Shown here: positions 44,001 to 52,561 of the stretch, piece by piece
Layout of the letters: each line of letters opens with the position of its first letter
Position numbering within the stretch: the first letter of the stretch is position 1
Program-made: the position numbers and the translations under genes
NCBI GenBank assembly: GCA_963668545.1
Contig: OY764868.1
Coordinates: 248,001 to 312,000, forward strand
Direction of reading: 5' to 3'
Length of the DNA stretch: 64,000 bases
Source of the DNA: G963662265 sp963668545
GTDB taxonomy: Bacteria > Spirochaetota > Spirochaetia > CADAEX01
Notes under the pieces: model-generated
Seen by the model: the letters and a program-made list of their open reading frames with translations, nothing else
Database searches by the model: none
Told to the model about the DNA's origin: nothing

Positions 44001-45269
44001 ATTGCATATGTAACTATAAAGGGCGGAGTTCTCTATCTTATTTCTCAGGATCAGAAGATTGAGATAAGAAACGGAGCAGAGCTTCTTGTAAATGAAGGTG
44101 ATGTTGTTGAAGCTGAACAGTCAATAGCGAGATTTGACCCCTTCTCTGAACCTATTATTGCTGAATTCAATGGTACTGTAAAATACTATGATATTATTCA
44201 GGGAACAACTCTCAAGGAAGAGATTGATGAAGATACAGGTAATATTGAAAAGAAGATTACCGAATTCAGCCTCGAGACACTTCAGCCGAGAGTTGTTATT
44301 GAAGATGATAACGGCGAGGAACTTGCAGTTTATTACCTGCCGGGATCTTCCTACCTCAATGTTGAAGATGGTGAAAAGATTGTTGCAGGTAAGACAGTTG
44401 CCAAGCTTCTCAAGGAATCTGTAAAAACTAGAGATATTACAGGTGGTCTCCCAAGGGTTGGAGAACTTTTTGAGGCAAGGAAACCGAAAAGTACTGCAGT
44501 ACTTGCAATGATAACCGGAAGGGTGAAATTCGGTGGAATTATTAAAGGCAAAAGGCTTATAATAGTAGCTGATGACAGGGATGTTGAGTACAAGCATCTT
44601 GTTCCGATGGGTAAGCACCTTCTTGTAAGGGACGGTGATATAGTTGAAGCGGGAGAACCTCTCTGTGACGGAGACAAGGATCCGCATGATATTCTTGATA
44701 TCCTCGGTGAAAATGCACTTCAGACTTTCCTTATGAATGAAGTACAGGAAGTTTACAGGCTCCAGGGTGTACATATCAATGACAAGCATATTGGTGTAAT
44801 TATCAGGCAGATGATGAGAAAAGTTGAAATTACTCATGTGGGAGATACCTCATTTATCCAGGGTCATCAGGTTGATAAATACAAGTTCCATGAAGAGAAT
44901 GAAAAAGTTATGAAAGAGGGTGGTGAAGCTGCAATAGCAAAACCTCTTCTTCTCGGTATTACAAGAGCTTCTCTTAATATCGATTCCTTCCTTTCAGCTG
45001 CATCGTTTCAGGAAACCACAAGGGTTCTGACAAATGCTGCAATTGCAGGAAAGGTTGATAATCTGAGAGGTCTTAAGGAAAATATTATTATCGGTCATCT
45101 TATTCCAGCCGGTACAGGACAGAAAATGTATAAAAACATCAAGCTTTATGATGATAATAAGGAAGATCTTGACGCTTCTGTTCAGAGTATTATTGAGGCA
45201 AGGAAAAAAGAGGATCTTGAGGCAGCGGGGGCTGAGCCGCGGCAGCATAGTCTGGATGAGCTTGACTAG
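41040..45269 (+). CDS. rpoC: RNA polymerase beta' subunit
   Basis: 1409 residues. N-terminal zinc site CYCGKFK...CDRCGVEV, catalytic NADFDGDQMAVH (three Asp bind Mg), bridge-helix region, trigger loop MRTFHIGGAA, and a second zinc site CDSKFGVCQKCYG. I choose ATG at 41040, six bases after AGGAAGGG; TTG at 41037 adds one residue. It ends with an acidic tail. Confidence 0.98.
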   Translation: MREMQDFDNIKIKLASPEQIRAWSYGEVKKPETINYRTLRPEKDGLFCERIFGTTKEWECYCGKFKSIRYKGVICDRCGVEVTHFKVRRERMGHIELASPVSHIWYYRSVPSRMGLLLDLTVASLRSILYYEKYIVIDAGDTELNKYDLLSEEEFNEAVERYGMSFTAGIGAEAIRTLLETLDLDALSSELRMKMMEKGAKADRRLLKRIEIVENFRDSNNKPEWMILDVIPVIPPELRPMVQLEGGRFATSDLNDLYRRVINRNNRLKRLMALNAPDIIIRNEKRMLQEAVDALFDNSKKKKVVKGSANRPLKSLSDMLKGKQGRFRQNLLGKRVDYSGRSVIVVGPNLKLHQCGLPSKMALELYKPFIMKKLVEKDVVYNIKKAKTLVEQETSEVWAVLDEVVKEHPVLLNRAPTLHRLGIQAFEPVLVQGKAIRLHPLVCHAYNADFDGDQMAVHVPLTQAAQIECWTLMMSVNNLLNPANGSPVVFPSLDMVLGINYLTIDKKGAKGEGKYYSSADEVLLALDAGSVEYNALIKVQLDGKYIETTPGRIIFNEEMPEEIGYVNYPLADKELKALAADCFKNHGASVTVRMLDSVKDLGFKYVTKFGATISMADIVIPEEKRDLIEDANNQVLTIQSQYQQGHITQDERYNRVVEVWSKTNEDLTTVLMDNLKKDMEGLNPVYLMASSGARGSRTQLRQLCGMRGLMAKPSGDIIELPIRSNFKEGLSIIEFFISTNGARKGLADTALKTADAGYLTRRLVDIAQDVVINEEDCGTINGIVVSALKDGEEIVESLSDRIEGRFTLERVKHPITGEIIIDVNQQITDEYAKEIEEAGIESVRIRSVLTCDSKFGVCQKCYGRNLATNKTVEIGEAVGIIAAQSIGQPGTQLTMRTFHIGGAATKASEENRVYMKYPVIVSGITGNTVKLDNGDVLFTRKGHILVTKIFESFKLADSDEVLIEEGGKVISGQAVIRRNGEEITSREIAYVTIKGGVLYLISQDQKIEIRNGAELLVNEGDVVEAEQSIARFDPFSEPIIAEFNGTVKYYDIIQGTTLKEEIDEDTGNIEKKITEFSLETLQPRVVIEDDNGEELAVYYLPGSSYLNVEDGEKIVAGKTVAKLLKESVKTRDITGGLPRVGELFEARKPKSTAVLAMITGRVKFGGIIKGKRLIIVADDRDVEYKHLVPMGKHLLVRDGDIVEAGEPLCDGDKDPHDILDILGENALQTFLMNEVQEVYRLQGVHINDKHIGVIIRQMMRKVEITHVGDTSFIQGHQVDKYKFHEENEKVMKEGGEAAIAKPLLLGITRASLNIDSFLSAASFQETTRVLTNAAIAGKVDNLRGLKENIIIGHLIPAGTGQKMYKNIKLYDDNKEDLDASVQSIIEARKKEDLEAAGAEPRQHSLDELD

Positions 45270-45409
45270 CTCCAGAGAGGAGTCGTGAGCTACGGGTTTC
45301 AGCTCTTGACTTTTTTAATGACGGTTGTTAACCTTCATAGTCAGTAATTTCCGGCAGGATACAGCTTGCTGGCCTGCTGAAAAAATATTTCTAGGAGATG
45401 TGTTGTTAA

Positions 45410-45784
45410 ATGCCAACAATTAATCAGTTAATTAGAAAAGGAAGAAAGAGTACTCTGAAGAAAACAAAGTCTCCTGCTCTTGAAAGCTGTCCTCAGAAAA
45501 GAGGCGTATGTACCAGGGTTATGACAGTAACACCTAAAAAGCCGAATTCAGCTCTCAGGAAAGTAGCAAGAGTAAGACTTACAAACGGAATTGAAGTCAC
45601 AGCATATATTCCAGGTATTGGTCATAATTTACAGGAACACTCAGTTATTCTTTTAAGAGGCGGAAGGGTAAAAGACCTTCCAGGTGTAAGGTATCATATT
45701 GTCCGAGGTGCAAAAGATACTCTCGGTGTTGAAGACAGAAGAAATTCAAGATCAAAGTATGGTACAAAGAGACCAAAGGCGTAA
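45410..45784 (+). CDS. rpsL: 30S ribosomal protein S12
   Basis: 124 residues. TPKKPNSALRKVARVRL keeps the Lys (E. coli K43) linked to streptomycin sensitivity, and GGRVKDLPGVRYHIVRG keeps the decoding-site loop with K88. Ribosome site AGGAG. A 140-base gap with weak hairpins separates it from rpoC. Confidence 0.97.
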   Translation: MPTINQLIRKGRKSTLKKTKSPALESCPQKRGVCTRVMTVTPKKPNSALRKVARVRLTNGIEVTAYIPGIGHNLQEHSVILLRGGRVKDLPGVRYHIVRGAKDTLGVEDRRNSRSKYGTKRPKA

Positions 45785-45799
45785 TAGGGGATTATAGGT

Positions 45800-46270
45800 A
45801 TGTCTAGAAAAGGTGTAGCGGCTAAAAGAACTGTAATTCCGGATCCAAAATTCGGTAATACTGTTATCGCCAAGTTTATTACAAGAATGATGCTTGATGG
45901 TAAGAAATCAATAAGCACAAGAATTATGTACGAAGCACTTGATGTTTTAAGCAGTAAAACCGACAAGACTCCGGTAGAATCTTTTGAAACAGCTCTTGAA
46001 AACGTAAAGCCAATGGTAGAGGTAAAATCAAGAAGAGTCGGCGGTTCAACTTATCAGGTGCCTGTTGAGATCAGAGATTCAAGAAGGGAAGCTCTTGCGA
46101 TGAGATGGCTGATTCAGGCTGCAAGGTCAAGAAGCGGCAGATCAATGGGTGAGAAACTCGGTGCTGAACTGCTTGATGCTTTTAATTCTACAGGAACTGC
46201 TTTCAAGAAAAAGGAAGATACACATAGAATGGCGGAAGCCAACAAAGCTTTTTCTCATTACAGATGGTAA
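45800..46270 (+). CDS. rpsG: 30S ribosomal protein S7
   Basis: 156 residues. KFITRMMLDGKKSISTRIMY and EVKSRRVGGSTYQVPVE are S7 signatures; S7 nucleates the head of the small subunit. Unlike in the E. coli str operon, fusA does not follow: the next gene is tuf, 301 bases on. Confidence 0.97.
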   Translation: MSRKGVAAKRTVIPDPKFGNTVIAKFITRMMLDGKKSISTRIMYEALDVLSSKTDKTPVESFETALENVKPMVEVKSRRVGGSTYQVPVEIRDSRREALAMRWLIQAARSRSGRSMGEKLGAELLDAFNSTGTAFKKKEDTHRMAEANKAFSHYRW

Positions 46271-46571
46271 AAATGCCCGGCCCCCTGTTTGGGGGTTGAG
46301 TAAAAAAGCTTCATGTGTTAGAAAATAAAGTCTGCATATTGGTTGAACCAAACCAATTGCTCCTGGGGTGCGGCGTGGCCGTATTCCTTAACAAGGGGTA
46401 GTAAGGTGGTGAAGCTGTTAATCTATTCTTATTTGAATTAATTACAACTTCATTAATACTGTCTCATGTTATAAAACAAAATGGTTGGCGCATTTACATG
46501 GTGGATCCAGAATGCATCGGCTGCATATAATATATTTTTTTAGGTTTTTATATTTTATAAGGAGGGAACTG
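46271..46571 (+). other. 301-base rpsG-tuf intergenic region
   Basis: Holds a GC hairpin CCCCC/GGGGG (46281-46295) just after rpsG without a long T-run, a second inverted repeat ATTGGTT/AACCAAT (46339-46358), and TATAAT at 46526-46531 about 40 bases before tuf, with no good -35. It may contain the tuf promoter. No coding frame is visible, and there is no trace of fusA. Confidence 0.55.
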
Positions 46572-47756
46572 ATGGCTAAAGAAAAGTTTGAAAGATCCAA
46601 ACCGCATATTAACGTTGGAACAATCGGACACGTAGACCATGGTAAGACTACTCTCACCGCTGCAATTTCTATGTACTGTGCAGCTAAGCAGGGTGGTAAA
46701 ATAATGAATTATGACGATATTGATAATGCTCCGGAAGAAAAGGCCAGAGGTATCACTATCAATACTAGACATATTGAGTATGAAACAGACAACAGACACT
46801 ACGCTCATGTAGACTGTCCCGGTCACGCTGACTATATCAAGAACATGATTACTGGTGCAGCTCAGATGGACGGTGCTGTTATTCTTGTAGCGGCAGACTC
46901 AGGACCTGAGCCTCAGACAAGAGAGCATATTCTTCTTGCAAGACAGGTAGGCGTACCAAAGCTTATCGTATTCCTCAACAAAATGGATCTTGCAGATCCG
47001 GAACTTGTTGAGCTTGTAGAAGTTGAGGTACAGGAACTTCTCGAATCATATGATTTCGATCCGGAATGTCCTATCATCAAGGGATCAGCTTTCGAAGCTA
47101 TGTCAAATCCCCAGGATGAAGAAAAGACAAAATGTGTTGCAGAGCTTCTTGAAGCAATGGATACATATTTCCCGCTTCCTGAAAGGGCTATTGACAAACC
47201 TTTCCTTATGCCGGTTGAAGACGTATTCTCTATCCAGGGTAGAGGTACTGTAGTAACAGGCAGGGTTGAAAGAGGTATTGTCAAGGTTGGTGAAGAAGTT
47301 GAAATCGTAGGTGTCAGAGATACAAAGAAAACAACATGTACAGGTGTTGAGATGTTCAACAAACTTCTTGATCAGGGGCAGGCTGGTGACAACATCGGTG
47401 CACTTCTCCGAGGTATTGACAAGAAGGAAGTTGAAAGAGGCCAGGTACTTGCTAAACCGGGTACAATTACACCTCACACAAAGTTTAAAGGTGCTATCTA
47501 CTGTCTTACTAAAGATGAAGGTGGTAGACATAATCCATTCTTCTCAGGCTACAGACCTCAGTTCTATTTCAGAACTACAGATATTACAGGTACTGTAACA
47601 CTGCCTGAAGATAAGCAGATGGTTATGCCTGGAGATAATACAGAACTTAATGTAGAGCTTATCTACCCGATCGCTATGGAAAAAGGACTCAGGTTCGCTA
47701 TCCGAGAAGGTGGTAGAACTGTTGCATCTGGCCAGGTAATCGATATTAACGAATAA
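46572..47756 (+). CDS. tuf: Elongation factor Tu
   Basis: 394 residues. GTPase motifs: P-loop GHVDHGKT, GITINTRHIEYE, DCPGHADY, NKMD and GSA. It delivers aminoacyl-tRNA to the ribosome. NAPEEKARGITINTRHIEYE resembles treponemal EF-Tu. AAGGAGGG lies five bases before the ATG; an upstream in-frame extension has no support. Followed by a terminator-like hairpin before rpsJ. Confidence 0.98.
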   Translation: MAKEKFERSKPHINVGTIGHVDHGKTTLTAAISMYCAAKQGGKIMNYDDIDNAPEEKARGITINTRHIEYETDNRHYAHVDCPGHADYIKNMITGAAQMDGAVILVAADSGPEPQTREHILLARQVGVPKLIVFLNKMDLADPELVELVEVEVQELLESYDFDPECPIIKGSAFEAMSNPQDEEKTKCVAELLEAMDTYFPLPERAIDKPFLMPVEDVFSIQGRGTVVTGRVERGIVKVGEEVEIVGVRDTKKTTCTGVEMFNKLLDQGQAGDNIGALLRGIDKKEVERGQVLAKPGTITPHTKFKGAIYCLTKDEGGRHNPFFSGYRPQFYFRTTDITGTVTLPEDKQMVMPGDNTELNVELIYPIAMEKGLRFAIREGGRTVASGQVIDINE

Positions 47757-47765
47757 GAAAATTGG

Positions 47766-47795
47766 CCCTCTGTTTTATGACAGAGGGTATTTTTT
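47766..47795 (+). terminator. Terminator or attenuator between tuf and rpsJ
   Basis: Perfect 8-bp stem CCCTCTGT/ACAGAGGG, 6-base loop, then TATTTTTT. The rpsJ ribosome site AGGAGG begins only a few bases after the T-run, leaving no room for a promoter; downstream genes depend on readthrough. Confidence 0.75.
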
Positions 47796-47806
47796 CAGGA
47801 GGAAAG

Positions 47807-48115
47807 ATGGCCGCAGATAGGATCAGAGTGAGGCTTAGGGGATTTGATATTGAATTGATCGATCAGAGTGCTAAATCAATAGTTCAGACTGTTGGTAAAG
47901 CTGGATCAAAAGTAGCAGGTCCGATCCCTTTGCCTACAAGAACAAGTAAGTATACAGTTTTAAAGTCGCCTTTTGTAAATAAGAAATCAAGAGAACAGTT
48001 TGAAATGAGAACACATAAGCGACTTATCGATATACTGGAACCTACATCAGCAGTTATGGATGCTTTAATGAAACTTGAACTTCCTGCTGGAGTTGATGTA
48101 GAGATTAAACAGTAA
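47807..48115 (+). CDS. rpsJ: 30S ribosomal protein S10
   Basis: 102 residues with GPIPLPTRTSKYTVLKSPFV and EQFEMRTHKRLID. First gene of the S10 operon. The ATG at 47807 follows AGGAGGAAAG; the longer frame from 47762 runs through the terminator hairpin and is discarded. Confidence 0.97.
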   Translation: MAADRIRVRLRGFDIELIDQSAKSIVQTVGKAGSKVAGPIPLPTRTSKYTVLKSPFVNKKSREQFEMRTHKRLIDILEPTSAVMDALMKLELPAGVDVEIKQ

Positions 48116-48131
48116 GGTTTGGGGTAGATAG

Positions 48132-48746
48132 ATGATTGGGGTGATTGCTGAGAAAATTGGTATGACTCAGGTATTTGATGAGAGCGGAGTGCTCACACCT
48201 GTTACAGTAATTAAAGTAGATGATAACGTTGTTGTAGATCAGAGAATACCCGAAAAAAATGGTTACAGCGCTGTTGTGCTTGGTTATGGTGAAGTAAAAG
48301 AAAGCAGGATAACCAAACCATATATCGGTCAGTTCGGTGAAGTTGGACCAAAAAAGCACCTTAAAGAAGTGAGAGATTTCGAAATAGAATGCAAAAAAGG
48401 CGATAAATTCGGAATTGAGCTTTTTGAAAACATCGATACAGTTGATGTGATCGGTACTTCAAAAGGTAAAGGTTATCAGGGTGTAATGAAACGTCATAAT
48501 TTCGGCGGTGGTAGAAAAACACATGGTTCGAAATTTCACAGAGCTAATGGATCTACTGGTATGGCAGCATATCCTTCCAGAGTAATGAAAAATACAAAAA
48601 TGGCTGGAAGAATGGGCGGAGCAAAAACAACTGTTCAGAATCTTAGGATTGTTAAGGTTGATGCTGAAAAGAAAGTTATATTGGTAGCTGGTGCAGTACC
48701 TGGTGTGAGAAAAAGCATTATTATGGTACGAAAATCAATTAAATAG
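48132..48746 (+). CDS. rplC: 50S ribosomal protein L3
   Basis: 204 residues: MIGVIAEKIGMTQVFDESG start and the FGGGRKTHGSKFHRANGS region carrying the site methylated in other bacteria. 16 bases after rpsJ. Confidence 0.97.
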   Translation: MIGVIAEKIGMTQVFDESGVLTPVTVIKVDDNVVVDQRIPEKNGYSAVVLGYGEVKESRITKPYIGQFGEVGPKKHLKEVRDFEIECKKGDKFGIELFENIDTVDVIGTSKGKGYQGVMKRHNFGGGRKTHGSKFHRANGSTGMAAYPSRVMKNTKMAGRMGGAKTTVQNLRIVKVDAEKKVILVAGAVPGVRKSIIMVRKSIK

Positions 48747-48759
48747 ACAGAGGAAATAA

Positions 48760-49386
48760 ATGGAAGCGAAAGTCTTTTCGGTAAAAGGCGAAGAGATAAA
48801 AACAATTGAACTCAACGACAAAGTCTTTAATTGTGAAGTTAGTGACGGAACTATTTATTACGCTATAAATAACGAACTTGCAAATAAAAGAGTAGGTTGT
48901 GCATCCACTAAAGGAAGAAGTGAAGTCCAGGGAAGCGGTGCAAAGCCATGGAGTCAGAAAGGTACAGGTCGTGCCAGGGCAGGTCATAAAAGAAGTCCGG
49001 TTTGGGTAGGCGGAGGAATCGTTTTCGGTCCTAAGCCACGTGATTACAGCTATAAAATGCCCAGAAAGATGAAAAGACTTGCAATGAGGTCAATTTTAAG
49101 CCTTAAAAATAAAAATGAAAGAATGAAGGTTGTTGAAGATTTCACTATTGAAAGCGGGAAAACTGCTGATATTTCTTCAATATTGAAAAATCTTGTGAAT
49201 CAGGAAAGAACAGTAGTAATTCTTAAAGATGATGATGCAATGGTGAAAAGAGCCGGAAGAAATATTCCATGGCTTACTTTTCTTTCATACAATCGATTAA
49301 GAGCGCATGACTTGTTTTACGGAAAGAATATACTGGTAATGGAATCAGCAGCTGGTAAGTTAAATGATTTTTATGGTGCGGATTAA
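48760..49386 (+). CDS. rplD: 50S ribosomal protein L4
   Basis: 208 residues. The conserved loop KPWSQKGTGRARAGHKRSP reaches the exit tunnel, followed by GGGIVFGPKPRDYSYKMPRK. In E. coli L4 also represses the S10 operon. AGAGGAAAT precedes the ATG. Confidence 0.97.
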   Translation: MEAKVFSVKGEEIKTIELNDKVFNCEVSDGTIYYAINNELANKRVGCASTKGRSEVQGSGAKPWSQKGTGRARAGHKRSPVWVGGGIVFGPKPRDYSYKMPRKMKRLAMRSILSLKNKNERMKVVEDFTIESGKTADISSILKNLVNQERTVVILKDDDAMVKRAGRNIPWLTFLSYNRLRAHDLFYGKNILVMESAAGKLNDFYGAD

Positions 49387-49397
49387 GAGGTAGAGTG

Positions 49398-49700
49398 ATG
49401 GAACTTGAAAATATTCTTATAGAACCGGTTATTACAGAAAAAACAAATTCTATGCGCGAAGAAGAAAGCGTTAAATATGTTTTCAGAGTTTTACCTGCAG
49501 CCAATAAACATCAGGTTTGCGAAGCTGTTGAAAAGCTTTTCAATGTAAAACCTGTTGCTTGCAATGTAATGTGGGTAAAAGGGAAGAAAAAAACTACCAG
49601 GACAAAGTCAGGTTACAGAAAGGGGCAGAAACCCTCATGGAAAAAAGCAATTGTAACACTGTCTCCTGGTGAAAAAATTGATTTATTTGAAGGTGTGTAA
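49398..49700 (+). CDS. rplW: 50S ribosomal protein L23
   Basis: 100 residues: IEPVITEKTNSMREEE, then KYVFRVLPAANKHQVCEAVE. L23 sits at the tunnel exit and docks SRP and trigger factor. The ATG at 49398 is preferred over an adjoining GTG at 49395. Confidence 0.96.
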   Translation: MELENILIEPVITEKTNSMREEESVKYVFRVLPAANKHQVCEAVEKLFNVKPVACNVMWVKGKKKTTRTKSGYRKGQKPSWKKAIVTLSPGEKIDLFEGV

Positions 49701-49716
49701 AAGAGGGGGCTATTAA

Positions 49717-50541
49717 GTGGGCATAAAGAAGTATAAACCTAATACACCGGGTTTGCGATTCAAAACAACTCTCGACTTTTCAGAAATTACAACAGATAAA
49801 CCTGAAAAGAGTTTAACAAAAGGCCTATCATCCAGCGCAGGACGCGGAGCCGGCGGAAGAGTAAGTGTACGAAGAAGAGGCGGCGGGCACAAGAAGAAAT
49901 ACAGAATTATTGATTTCAGAAGAGATAAATACGGTGTGCCTGGCAAAGTTGCAGAGATAGAGTACGATCCTAACAGAAGTGCGAATATTGCTCTGGTGAA
50001 TTATGTAGACGGTGAAAAAAGATATATTTTAGCTCCTAAAGGGTTAAAATTGGGCGAGTTTGTTCAGAGTGGAGCAGATGCGCCGGTTAAAGTAGGAAAC
50101 TCAATACCATTAGAAAATATTCCTCTCGGTATTGAAGTTCATAATGTCGAACTTCAGCTTGGAAGAGGCGGACAGCTTGTAAGATCAGCTGGAACCAGTG
50201 CAATGGTAGTAGCTAAAGAAGGGGATTATGTAACTCTTAAACTTCCTTCCGGTGAAATGAGAATGATCTTTAAAAAATGCAGTGCCACAATCGGCGGTGT
50301 GGGAAATGAAGATCACATGAATATATCAATCGGTAAGGCTGGTAGATCAAGATGGCTTGGTAAACGGCCAAAGGTAAGGGGTGTTGTAATGAACCCGCAC
50401 GATCACCCGCATGGTGGTGGAGAAGGTAAAACTTCTGGCGGTAGACATCCGGTTACACCTTGGGGTGTTCCTACTAAAGGATATAAAACCAGAAAGAAAA
50501 AGAAACTGTCTGGTAAATTTATTGTGAAAAAGCGAAAGTAG
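49717..50541 (+). CDS. rplB: 50S ribosomal protein L2
   Basis: 274 residues with GTG start. GRVSVRRRGGGHKKKYR near the N-terminus and NPHDHPHGGGEGK around the conserved His of the peptidyl-transferase region. Ribosome site AGAGGGGG. Confidence 0.97.
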   Translation: MGIKKYKPNTPGLRFKTTLDFSEITTDKPEKSLTKGLSSSAGRGAGGRVSVRRRGGGHKKKYRIIDFRRDKYGVPGKVAEIEYDPNRSANIALVNYVDGEKRYILAPKGLKLGEFVQSGADAPVKVGNSIPLENIPLGIEVHNVELQLGRGGQLVRSAGTSAMVVAKEGDYVTLKLPSGEMRMIFKKCSATIGGVGNEDHMNISIGKAGRSRWLGKRPKVRGVVMNPHDHPHGGGEGKTSGGRHPVTPWGVPTKGYKTRKKKKLSGKFIVKKRK

Positions 50542-50550
50542 GAGATTGAT

Positions 50551-50829
50551 GTGTCTAGATCGATAAAAAAAGGACCATTTATAGAAAAAAAACTCTATAA
50601 AAGAGTAGTGGATATGGGTAAGGCTGGGGAAAAGAAGATGCTTAAAACCTACTCCAGATGTTCCACTATAATACCTGAAATGGTTGGTTTTACTATATCT
50701 GTTTATAATGGAAAGACCTGGGTGCCTGTATATGTTACAGAAAACCTTGTTGGACATAAGTTGGGAGAATTTGCACCTACAAGATTCTACAGAGGGCACT
50801 CAAACTCCGACAAAAAATCCAAAAGATAG
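50551..50829 (+). CDS. rpsS: 30S ribosomal protein S19
   Basis: 92 residues, GTG start with AGGAG. SRSIKKGPFIEKKL and HKLGEFAPTRFYRGHS are S19 signatures. Confidence 0.97.
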   Translation: MSRSIKKGPFIEKKLYKRVVDMGKAGEKKMLKTYSRCSTIIPEMVGFTISVYNGKTWVPVYVTENLVGHKLGEFAPTRFYRGHSNSDKKSKR

Positions 50830-50854
50830 GTTATAAGGGAATAGGTGTTTAATT

Positions 50855-51217
50855 ATGGAAGCGAAAAAAGGGTACAAAGCGGAAGCCAAGTATTTGATGA
50901 TTTCACCTACTAAAGTCAGACCGATTGCTGATCTTGTCAGAAGAAGGTCTTACACTGATGCAGTGGCACAGCTTGATGCAATACCCAACAAAGGTGCTAA
51001 ATTACTTAAAAAAGTGATAGCATCAGCAGCAGCTAATGCTTTATATCAGAACAAGAAACTTGATGAAGAAATGATATATATAAAAGAGCTGCAGGTGAAT
51101 GAAGGCCCGAGACTTAAAAGAATCTGGGCAAGAGCAAGAGGTAAAAGAGACATTCTTTTAAAAAGAATGAGTCATATATCTGTTGTAGTAGATGAAATAG
51201 CTGAGATGGGGGAATAA
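50855..51217 (+). CDS. rplV: 50S ribosomal protein L22
   Basis: 120 residues. AEAKYLMISPTKVRPIADLV and GPRLKRIWARARGKRDI form the rRNA-binding face and tunnel hairpin. One base before rpsC, so translation is probably coupled. Confidence 0.97.
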   Translation: MEAKKGYKAEAKYLMISPTKVRPIADLVRRRSYTDAVAQLDAIPNKGAKLLKKVIASAAANALYQNKKLDEEMIYIKELQVNEGPRLKRIWARARGKRDILLKRMSHISVVVDEIAEMGE

Positions 51218-51218
51218 G

Positions 51219-51911
51219 TTGGGACAGAAAGTTAATCCAATTGGTTTAAGACTTGGAATAAATAAGACCTGGAAGTCTAAATGGTATGTTGATCCCAGAG
51301 AATATGCAGATACACTGCATGAAGATCTTCGGCTTAGAAAACTTTTAAAAAGTTGTCCTGAAACAAGAGGTGCTGAAATCTCAAATATTGAGATCATCAG
51401 ACAGCCGCAGAGAATAACAGTGGTAATTGAAAGCTCAAGACCCGGTATTCTTATCGGTACTAAAGGTGCAACTATTGAAAAGATTGGTGAAAGACTTCAG
51501 AAAGAAGCTGGAAAGAAAATACAGCTGAAAATCAAGGAACTTAAGAAGCCTGAAGTAAATGCTCAGCTTATTGCTGATGGTGTTGCAAGGCAGCTTAAGT
51601 CAAAGAGTTCTTTCAGAAGAGCATTGAAGCAGGCAGTTAATAGTGCAATGAAAGGTGGAGTACAGGGAATTAAAATCAGGATTGCCGGAAGACTCGGCGG
51701 TGCTGAGATGGCCAGGGTACAGCAGTATAAAGAGGGTAGAATTCCTCTTCATACTTTCAGGGCAAACATTGACTATGGTTTTTCTGAATCAAACACAACT
51801 TTCGGTGTTATTGGTGTTAAAGTTTGGGTATTTCATGGTGAAGTTTACAAACGGGACATTAAAGATGATGCCGGACTACTGGTCAGAAAAAAAAGAAAAG
51901 CCGGTAATTAA
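51219..51911 (+). CDS. rpsC: 30S ribosomal protein S3
   Basis: 230 residues, TTG start one base after rplV, with GGGGG upstream inside rplV. It begins GQKVNPIGLRLGI, has a KH domain (RPGILIGTKGATIEKIGERL) and the C-terminal GRLGGAEMARV region. Confidence 0.97.
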   Translation: MGQKVNPIGLRLGINKTWKSKWYVDPREYADTLHEDLRLRKLLKSCPETRGAEISNIEIIRQPQRITVVIESSRPGILIGTKGATIEKIGERLQKEAGKKIQLKIKELKKPEVNAQLIADGVARQLKSKSSFRRALKQAVNSAMKGGVQGIKIRIAGRLGGAEMARVQQYKEGRIPLHTFRANIDYGFSESNTTFGVIGVKVWVFHGEVYKRDIKDDAGLLVRKKRKAGN

Positions 51912-51925
51912 GGAGATTTGTAGAA

Positions 51926-52348
51926 ATGCTTAGTCCAAAAAGAACTAAATACAGAAAAAAGCAGCGAGGTGCCGGAGGACTGAAAGGCAATGCTACAAGA
52001 ATGAACAGCATTGATTTCGGTGAATACGGACTTGTTGCGTTAGAGCCTAAATGGATTACCAACAGACAGATCGAAGCTGCCAGAATTGCGATGACCAGGA
52101 AAATCAAGAGAGGCGGAAAGGTCTGGATCAGGATTTTCCCGGATATGCCGTATACCAAAAAACCGGCAGAAACCAGAATGGGTAAGGGTAAAGGAAATCC
52201 TGAGTACTGGGTAGCAGTAGTTAAACCGGGAACAGTAATGTTTGAGATGGCTGGTGTAAGCAGTGAACTTGCGAAAGAAGCAATGCAGCTTGCAGGACAG
52301 AAGCTGCCGATAAAAACCAGGTTTGTGATCAGAAGGGACTTGGAGTAG
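51926..52348 (+). CDS. rplP: 50S ribosomal protein L16
   Basis: 140 residues: SPKRTKYRKKQRGAGG start, RGGKVWIRIFPDMPYTKKPA and GKGKGNPEYWVAVVKPG. Binds near the peptidyl-transferase centre. Confidence 0.97.
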   Translation: MLSPKRTKYRKKQRGAGGLKGNATRMNSIDFGEYGLVALEPKWITNRQIEAARIAMTRKIKRGGKVWIRIFPDMPYTKKPAETRMGKGKGNPEYWVAVVKPGTVMFEMAGVSSELAKEAMQLAGQKLPIKTRFVIRRDLE

Positions 52349-52351
52349 TTT

Positions 52352-52546
52352 ATGAAAGACAATTTTAGAGATTTAACATACGAAGAGCTTCATTCAAAAC
52401 TTGATGAACTTAAAAGAAAACATATGGATATCAGGTTTAATTCTGTACTGGGTCATGTTGATAATCCTGTTTTGAAAAGAAACTTGAGAAGAAAAATAGC
52501 CAGACTTAAAACTCTGATTCATGAAAAGGATCAGAGGATAAGATAA
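52352..52546 (+). CDS. rpmC: 50S ribosomal protein L29
   Basis: 64 residues, two-helix protein: RDLTYEELHSKLDELKRKHM and RRKIARLKTLIHEK. Three bases after rplP, with GGAG inside the rplP end. Confidence 0.95.
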   Translation: MKDNFRDLTYEELHSKLDELKRKHMDIRFNSVLGHVDNPVLKRNLRRKIARLKTLIHEKDQRIR

Positions 52547-52561
52547 GGTTGGGAGAATAAA

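Noticed and set aside
44121..44837. Minus-strand 238-residue frame inside rpoC
   Set aside because: Shadow frame opposite a strongly conserved coding region, with low-complexity Phe/Asn/Ser content and no ribosome site.
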